A stretch of DNA of 64,000 bases from Heliopora coerulea. Taxonomy: Eukaryota; Cnidaria; Anthozoa; Scleralcyonacea; Helioporidae. Location of the stretch: assembly GCA_030142905.1 (NCBI GenBank), contig JASJOG010000048.1, positions 1,597,501 through 1,661,500 on the forward strand, in the 5' to 3' direction. Position 1 is the stretch's first letter; every line of letters starts with the position of its first letter. The position numbers and the translations under genes are program-made. Of this stretch, positions 56,929-64,000 are shown in pieces. The notes under the pieces were generated by a model that saw nothing but the letters and a program-made list of their open reading frames with translations, did not search any database and had not been told where the DNA came from.

Positions 56929-59900
56929 GAAAAAAAGCACAATCAAGAAAACAAAGGAAGAACAAAAGAAAAAAGTCAGGCGTTAAAGGATTAATAATGC
57001 CTGATATCGATTTCAGTATCTGTTGAGAAGTAAAACATTCCAGTTTAGCATCTCATCATCACAACACAATACCATTAGTTATATTTGCTCACTATTTTTA
57101 ATCTGTTGATTAGAGGGTAGAAGCAATTCACTAGCAACCAGAGATTGGTTGTTCAAAGCACGATTAGCGGTAGTCTAGAATTACCAGTTGACCTGTTTCT
57201 TTGGTTTTGTTTACTTTAGTTGAAAAATCTAGTTCCGATTTGATAGTTTAAAACCCGTTTTGTATGTTCCTGAAATCTGTTGAAGAAAATACCAACTTTT
57301 CTAAGCAGTATGATCGGAAAGTTGTCCACCAAATTTTCGCTAATCCTGGATTGAGCAAACCGTCTTTTGATCAACCGGACCTAGAAGGTTACGAGTTTGA
57401 TTCTCATCAACAAGAGAATGTCATTTTTACTGTAGTTTTGCAACTTTAAAGTATGCGCACATATACGAAAACCAAGCTACAACATTTTTTTCTAGAACCA
57501 TGGGTAGCAAACGGACTGGAGAAAACTAGCTGATGTTAAGTGTTAAAACCAATGTAAAAGTTTTGAGCTAAAAAGCTTTTAAAGTAGACTGATAACAAAG
57601 ACTAAAACTTAATTGAAACTTCAAATCAATACAACAATGCCACTCTAAAATAAAACATCTGACTACTAAGCCTTACTTGAAGCAACAATTAAAGTTCCAG
57701 ATTTCTTTCTCAAAATTTGCAACCCAAATTTCCAGCCAATCTAAATTCCATTTCGCGATGCAAGTTAATTTATTCACAAAAGAATTCAATGTAATCAAAG
57801 GTGACAACGTTTATCTTGAAGATTCATACATGACTCAGAAAGTAGGAATTAAGTAAAGTCCATTGGAATCCTCATTAATCTAAACATGGTCAAGCCATCA
57901 TTGATTACATAATTTTAGACTGGGTTTCAGATGTACTATGCAATTAAACCCGGATATTTGATTCTTAAGCAAAGATTAAAAAGAGCGATTAGATACTTAA
58001 TAAACATATGGGAATACCACGTAGACTGTTCCTATATCATCACCAACTATTGCGATTCTTAATCTTCGATTATCTCGGTCCAGACTTTATCATTAGATTA
58101 GCCAAGGGGGGTGCAGGGGGCAGTTGCCCCCCACGTTTCGTCCCAACAAGATCTGTCGATACATCCGGTACATTTGTTGGTACATTAAGCTGTCTGTCGC
58201 GGGTTCCGTTTGCGTTCGAATTATCAAATTAAAAAATTGTTAAATAAGCTCCAGCGAAAGTTAAGTACGAGAAAGATGTTCAATACAAAATGTTCGTAAG
58301 GAAATCTGTTTTCTTTTTTTTTTTTTAACCGACAAAAATGATAGATCCAGTCAACCCTTGGGACAAAGTGGTTGTGGTAACGGTGATGGCCAAAAAAGAA
58401 GATATGTGAGTATATATCATAGCTCATATGATGTGCGCATTTTTGCGTTAAATCATTTTCAAAACTTAATACCATTATACCAGCAGAGCTGGCAAAGTAG
58501 AAATAATTTATTCCTTTATCGAATTTCAAATTTTCCTGCCCTCGGTTTTGTTAACTTTGAGTTTTCTTTAATTACATTTGTCCATACATTGAAACATCTT
58601 GTCGGTACATGTATCTGAAATTTCCCCTGCCCCACCCTTTCAAATTTCTGGCTGCGCGGCTGGAATATATGGGTAGAGAAGGGTTACGGATTCTACCTCG
58701 TCCGTGGTTTAAACGTTTTGTGAGCAAAGAAGTTTGAAAATATGAGCAATCGCAAGTTAACATCAAGCAGCCCCATTTCCTGTACTAATCATTCTAAACT
58801 AATCCGCCCTGTCATGTGAGGGTCGCTACCAGGATCTTTAAACGTTCGGACAAAGTTTTCAAAAAATTTTGCCCCGGTGACATGAACGTAGGGGAGTGAC
58901 ATTCCGGAAAAATGTTTTGATTAGCCCTTTCCTGTACGGGACGTTGCTCCTTTGCGTGTAAAATTGTCTGGCGTTAGCCAGAGTAAAATTAAAAAGTCGG
59001 GTACGGACCGAAAACGGTCAAAAAACTCCGAAAACACCAGATAAATGGATTTCCTCGCCAAAATATTTCAAGACATAATAACCTTAAACAAAATTTGAGA
59101 AAGAATTTATTCCACTAGTGAGAGAGGCCCGTGTCACCAATTGCCTCCAGTCTTGGTTTTACAATGACTTTACCTGTTAGATGTTGTCCGAAATGTAGAT
59201 TCAAGGCTCATGCCTACAACTTTGAACTGAAATAATTCGTGAAAAGTAGATTTCGTATAGTGAAAGGTCGGTAGTGCGTTTGGAAGGATAAAAAGAGAGG
59301 AGACAGAATAATTAGTTACGGCAATCGAATTTAAGTCATCTTCTAGTATAAAAAGTCAGATTAGGTTGCAATATGGAGAGAAGATGTAAACTTCCACCAC
59401 TCAGAGAAGGTTAAGAGTGTTGAACAGAAGCCTTGAAGAAAGCTGTGTCTCACTCTTGCTCATAAGATGATGCGATCAGGATTCACAAAGATTCATAAAA
59501 ATTAAATAAAGTTTAACGTAATTCATACAAATGAATTATTGTTCCATTTGAGGTGAGATGGACTTAGTTAAAATTAAGTGTCCTAATTGGAGAGGAGTTC
59601 AGTGATACACGCGTCAAGAAGACAGTAAAATATTAAGGAGGTAGGATTATGGTTTGGAATGCTTCAACCGAAGGTGAATTCACAATTCAAGAAGCCACAG
59701 AGTTCGTCTCCATTTAGAGTGGTTACCGGAGGATGAAATTGATTCAAAGAAGTAGCTTATAGAGACAGCTTCTCTTCACATTATGGAAAAAATTCCGGGC
59801 TTTGATTTCCGACAGCGTTGGATAAAAAATTTCGCGTGACTTTCAAGAACTGGAGAGGCTGTCTTTCTAGGATTGTTGGGCCACCACCTATAAAAGCTTA

Positions 59901-60327
59901 TGTTGGTTTTCAGGCAATATTTATTGCCACTGGTTACTAAGACTGTCAGACTGTTTCCATTTTGTTCATGGTTGTTCATTTTCATGATATTACTGAAGTT
60001 AATTGATATTTTGGGCGTAACTGGTTGTAGATAAACTTTTTCGCTGCAAGAGTATTTGTAACAATTGACCCGGCTGAAGAGCAACTGAGCGTCAAGGATT
60101 TGAGATTTGCCTTTTTCGACAAGAAGGTCGAACAGATTGAAACATGAAAACCCTGATAAAAAGCATAAATGTATTTCCAAAAATAGCATGTTGCTAGAGT
60201 TATTTCATGGCGTAAATTTTTGTTAATATTGGTGAGCTGGTTTATGAACTAAAACTAGTTTTGGAACAATATTTTTTTTCGTGAAAGTTTGCAGGTAGTT
60301 AGCCGTTTTATAGTACTGAAAGGGCAA
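56929..60327. other. Intergenic, no gene supported
   Basis: Open frames at 57264-57449 (+), 58224-58529 (-) and 59776-60189 (-) show no recognisable domain. A G-rich/C-rich hairpin (GGGGGCAGTTGCCCCCC) lies near 58114-58130. Confidence 0.35.
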
Positions 60328-60385
60328 ATGTCTGTACTTGGTACAGACAAATGTCTGTACTTGTACAGACAAATGTCTGTACTTG
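60328..60385. repeat. Three copies of a palindromic 21-24-bp unit
   Basis: AAATGTCTGTACTTGGTACAGAC, AAATGTCTGTACTTGTACAGAC and AAATGTCTGTACTTGG follow one another. Each full unit contains GTCTGTAC facing GTACAGAC. Confidence 0.88.
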
Positions 60386-60675
60386 GTTTTTACATAACGC
60401 AGTTAAAAAAAGAGAATTTGCTGGAATTGAATGATTGTAGTCAATCTCAGTTTCTCGATGGTGAGAGCTGGATTGTACCCCTCACTAAGCAGTCCCTGTC
60501 TGATGTTTAACCCATTATTACATATCCTAACGTCTGCCACTGCTTCAAGTTATAGCCCCAAACGACTTAAATCGTTCATTCGAAAACTAAGCCCAATAAT
60601 TGACATGTTTTCAGCTTCAATTTTGGCCTCAGTGGTCAAGTAGTATTAAAGAACAAATACATATATATATATGCC

Positions 60676-61046
60676 TAAAAACGAACGTGATTTACAAGGC
60701 CGAAGTTACAACAACTGACAACAACGAGACACGGACATACATAGACGTCACAGCCAACGACTTCAAAACTAGATACCGAAACCACAGCAAATCACTGAAC
60801 AACAAAAAATACCACAACAAAACTGAACTCTCCAAACACATATGGCAACTCAAGGACAACAAACGAAAATACACGATCAAGTGGGAAATCATTAAACAGC
60901 TACCATCATGTAAAGCAGGATTTAGAAAATGCCGCTTATGCTTAGAGGAAAAGCTATTAATCTTGAAGGGACGTAAAAAGAACATCTTAAATAAACGATC
61001 TGAGCTTTTCAGCGCATGCCGACATGTAACACAACACCATCTGTGA
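60676..61046 (+). pseudogene. Penelope-like GIY-YIG endonuclease domain (relic)
   Basis: About 120 codons are open: NVIYKAEVTTTDNNETRTYI, DVTANDFKTRYRNHSKSL, KTELSKHIWQLKDNKRKYTI, FRKCRLCLEEKLLIL and ELFSACRHV. This is the C-terminal GIY-YIG endonuclease with the flanking CxxC...CxxxH motifs of Penelope-like retroelements. The conserved TYIG reads TYID, which probably removes activity. The reverse transcriptase is absent and the piece starts right after an AT run (60661-60672), so it is a 5'-truncated insertion. Confidence 0.8.
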
Positions 61047-61079
61047 ACTTGTAAATGTGTGAATAATTAAATAATCTGT

Positions 61080-61125
61080 CAGTTGCCTGATGATCGCCTG
61101 AGCGCGTGAAACTCAGAGTAGCGAC
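61080..61125 (+). ncRNA. Degenerate hammerhead-like motif in Penelope tail
   Basis: CTGATGA (61087-61093) is followed 14 bases later by GAAAC (61108-61112). The bases between can form a weak 3-bp CGC/GCG stem around CTGA. It lies 35 bases after the endonuclease stop, where Penelope tails are known to carry hammerhead motifs. Stem II is poorer than usual, so this is a candidate only. Confidence 0.35.
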
Positions 61126-61239
61126 AGCAAAAATTGTCTATTTTACTTCTTTATTCGCTCTACTGGTATGGTATTGAGCGCTCTTCATCTTCAAACCAAC
61201 ACTGCAACCTTCCTGGTCCTCACCTTTGGTATATATACA

Positions 61240-62495
61240 TATATATATGTAAGCTCTTGGTAGTTCTGCCTGCTTGCCTTCGTTCATTTTGCTTACTGTT
61301 AGATATTAACCCAGGAAGTTTTCACCAAACTTTTGCACGTAAATCATTATTCTACATTACTGACATTAGTGAAAAGGAAGTTATGTTTCACAAAAGCATA
61401 AGTGTAAAGTGTGAATTCTCATAATAATCTTGTGTTTGCAAACAACAGTCTCCCAACATTATGTTCAATAATTTTTATTAATGCAGAACATTCTTTGGTA
61501 ATCTGTTTGTAAAAACAACATGTAATTTTTTTTACATTGCAAGAATGATAATTATGCTGGGAGAGATATAATACAATAATATATAGCAGTAGCGAAAATT
61601 TTTGTGACAAAGTCACTGTACCAAACATAATAGAAAATTATAGCAAACTAGAGCAGGATTTGATATGGCCTTTTTAGTTAACAAACTACAGCCTTACTAA
61701 AAGATGGCCTTCAAAGTAGCCATGTTGGTGCATATTACTATCGGATTTCCTATTAGATTCTATTGTTTGATTGACCAACCTGGCCACCATGGCCTTCTTT
61801 ATTTGAGTCCCTGTGGGTCGAGTTAAAGCCATCTACTAGTCAATCGAGCCAAAGGGAAACACTGTCATCGTTTTTATTCATAAGTCAAAAGGTTTGGTTG
61901 CGGTCAGGTAAACTTAAGGTGTAAATTCAAGTCTCCCCTCACCCTTGAACCCTATTTTCTCTCAGCTCGCCACGATTTGTTCGCCGAAACACTATTTGAA
62001 ACGAGTTGCGAGAGAAGGTGAAACGTGCAATTTTCATTATCAACGTTTCGCTGCCAGAATTTTCAAAGTAAAGCACAGCATAGTCATAATCCCCAGCGAG
62101 GGTTTTTCATTGTTTTGGAAAGAATTCAATTTAGAATATAATAATCAAATGGCAATCAACATGACGACCAATCCTAGACTTAAAAAATAAAGAAAAAACT
62201 AAAAATCTTTTAAGATAATGGAGTATTTAGCCTCCATCATTTAATCGTAATAAGTAAAGATTTTCGTTGTTTTACCTTCAAAATTAGTTTTCAAGACGTA
62301 GGTAAGTCATAATAATCTTACACTTGTATTTCGACTTGGGAGCGGAAATAACATACGCAAAATTTTCACTGGGAGGCAAATACCACCATTGTCCCTCCCC
62401 CAGCGCCTCCACTTGTGATTATTCAAGTTTAATGTATTCTTGTTATTGAGCAACAATACACTTACAATCACTCCAATGTTTTTGAAATTTAACAG
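61240..62495. other. Intergenic, nothing identified
   Basis: A TATATACATATATATATG tract lies at about 61231-61250. Otherwise there is no recognised gene or element. Confidence 0.35.
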
Positions 62496-62507
62496 AACAA
62501 CCAAGAA

Positions 62508-62699
62508 ATGATTCCGACGAGAGTCAAGTATCTACCTGAAGTTCAAGATGGCCAAGAGCTCAAAAGAAAACATTCTCGAAATCACATTCAAATGCTTTAT
62601 TTGAAAACGACTGTTGTTGTCTTAGGTCTAGCTCTAGCGACTGTCTCCGCTCTATTGGTCTGGCAACTGCTAAACAAGAAAGATAGCTGTCGAAAACAG
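62508..62699 (+). CDS. Probable first coding exon of a type II membrane protein (partial)
   Basis: ATG 62508 follows a good acceptor (AATTTAACAG, ending 62495), and the frame ends at a CAG/GTCTGT donor (62699/62700), giving 64 residues. The layout is a charged, basic cytoplasmic stretch (LKRKHSRNH), then one hydrophobic segment of about 23 residues (TTVVVLGLALATVSALLVWQ), then KKDSCRKQ. This order is typical of signal-anchor type II proteins such as TNF-ligand or C-type-lectin-like families, but nothing here identifies which. The extracellular part would be encoded to the right, beyond or near the window end; no matching exon is seen before 64000. It could also be a chance frame. Confidence 0.4.
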
Positions 62700-64000
62700 G
62701 TCTGTACATTTTTTTCCTCCAGTAAACAGTTACATTTTAATCGAAGAAAATATTGCTGAAGACTTCAGTTTACTTACAATTTTGTTTCCGATATGCTGCA
62801 CACATAGTAATTTATTCAAGACATCAGAATTTCTGTCAATAAATGTTGAAACCTTTCAAAGCAAGTGTTGATTATCTCTTATTTCTATTTCATTCGAACG
62901 AGATATATTGATAATTGAAAAGATACTAACATGGCTTTGTTCCATACCGTAGAGAATCCCGCTGTCAGTGTCACAACAATCTGTATACTCGTTGAACTCT
63001 TTGTTCTTTAACTTTAAATAATCAGAACAACATTTTTGATCACATGGCTTATTTTATATACGTTTATGTTGTTGTGAGGAAACATGCGGAATTAAACTCG
63101 ATCGAAGTCATATATTGCCAAAGTTTTACATTCGTAAATGCTTGCCATGTAGGTTGGTTCAATTACAAACCTTACCACTACAGTACAATGCCGTTTATTG
63201 AACAAAAGTGTTGTAATAACTTCCGAATAATCGCTTGGTGAGCGAAACATTTATCAGTGTAATCTACGGGAAGTTTTCTTTTCAAAAGGATCTTATTCTT
63301 GCTTTTTGTTTTACGATAATTTTAAGTACAAAAGGTACGATAGCTGGAATTTTGATATAGTGAGTACTTAATTGACGTTGAGGGAGATGACAGAGCTGCT
63401 TATGTAAACACTGCGTGAATCATATTTGTTAAAGGTCCATTTGCACGTTTCGATTGTTACATATGATTGTTCGTGGGGATGTATGTAATTAACTTACTAG
63501 AGTCTTCTGGAGGTATTGCTACATCTGTGGGCTAAAATGTAAGCGGGAGTTTGCCATTGAGCCAACATTACATACGCCAGGATACAGAGTAAATAGTCTA
63601 CCAGAGGTCCAACTCACTGTCGACAGCTTTGATGTTTGTGTCCTCGCGCATGTTGCCTCGCGCATCTGATTAATTCAAACGCCGCCATGTTCCTGGCAAG
63701 CGTCTAGCCCACTGTCCTCTAAGTCAGTGGTCTAGCGCTCGCCGAGTGTTGGTATGTGTTCTATAACTTTCGTGCTCGTCTGAACTGAATTTTCGCATAA
63801 TTGAAGTGGTTTTACCGTCTTCGTCAACCTTAAATGTGATCGCAAGGGCAGAAGAGGCAAGCGAAAAAATTGCTGATAAGCACATGTATACCATTGATCT
63901 TTTAACAGTTTTTGACTAGTTTAAAATCGTGGTAAGATTAACAAGAATTCAGCACATGTTTGAATCCATCGAGCGTTGTCAACACGTTCGTACGATATTT
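62700..64000. other. Right edge, nothing identified
   Basis: Possibly intron of the gene starting at 62508. No later exon can be supported. Confidence 0.35.

Noticed and set aside
58338..58405. Possible first exon (ATG, MIDPVNPWDKVVVV..., GTGAGT donor)
   Set aside because: The donor is good and the opening looks protein-like, but there is no AG before it, and no downstream exon of a recognisable family could be found to the window end.
59776..60189. 137-codon minus-strand ORF
   Set aside because: No recognised domain, no splice context and AT-rich composition. Chance open frame or very old relic.
38806..64000. ETS DNA-binding domain downstream of the PNT gene
   Set aside because: I looked on the + strand for the LWQFLLxLL and RALRYYYD-type motifs and saw none. 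Exons outside the window cannot be excluded.
1..64000. CRISPR arrays, bacterial operons, LTR retrotransposons
   Set aside because: No spacer-repeat arrays, no Shine-Dalgarno-type gene clusters and no paired long terminal repeats with gag/pol were seen. The DNA is eukaryotic.

Overview
The window is AT-rich, intron-rich eukaryotic DNA carrying many decayed transposons. Its mix suggests an early-branching animal, most likely a cnidarian and probably an anthozoan. The evidence is a metazoan-type SDAD1 gene with many short GT-AG exons, an ETS-family pointed-domain gene, Penelope-like elements, Crypton-like DUF3504 tyrosine recombinases, a PIF/Harbinger element, Tc1 and pogo/Tigger DNA transposons, and tRNA-derived SINEs. 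The species cannot be fixed from sequence alone. There are no prokaryotic features.

Layout. From about 2.7 to 29.0 kb the + strand holds SDAD1 (pre-60S ribosome biogenesis), with 21 coding exons in frame to a stop at 29000. The gene starts left of the window: roughly the first 115 residues are missing. Its introns hold a Tigger-like derivative (430-1373), a 518-bp fold-back element (1820-2337), a LINE 3' end (about 5.46-5.87 kb), a Tc1 element inserted into a TIR element (11.8-13.65 kb), a LINE split by a Crypton-like element (16.7-20.35 kb), an internally inverted Penelope-like fragment (22.9-23.7 kb), a MITE (24.2 kb), a long polypyrimidine tract (25.34-25.67 kb) and a SINE (26.8 kb).

From 29 to 34.8 kb I see no confident protein gene, only repeat pieces and one unexplained 97-codon ORF (33961-34254). 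A tRNA-Gln(CUG) gene lies on the - strand at 34781-34852. A five-exon + strand gene (35307-38805) encodes a 268-residue protein: an N-terminal ubiquitin-like segment resembling the GABP-alpha OST domain, then an ETS-type pointed (PNT/SAM) domain. It has no ETS DNA-binding domain and is followed by two AATAAA signals.

From 40.8 to 53 kb the window is mostly transposon: two head-to-tail Crypton-like copies (41.45-45.43 and 45.43-47.68 kb), the first interrupted by a 2.2-kb two-gene PIF/Harbinger element (41677-43907, DDE transposase plus antisense MADF protein); then SINE copies, a nested pair of small TIR elements (50.9-51.2 kb), a second DUF3504 recombinase relic (51.3-52.3 kb) and a fold-back repeat.

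From 53 to 64 kb genes are sparse. There is a Harbinger-like MITE (56148-56925), a Penelope GIY-YIG endonuclease relic with a hammerhead-like tail (60.67-61.12 kb), and one probable first coding exon of a type II membrane protein (62508-62699) whose remainder would lie to the right. The two well-supported host genes are unrelated in function. The biological interest lies in the ETS-less OST-like/PNT protein and in the layered, datable transposon insertions.
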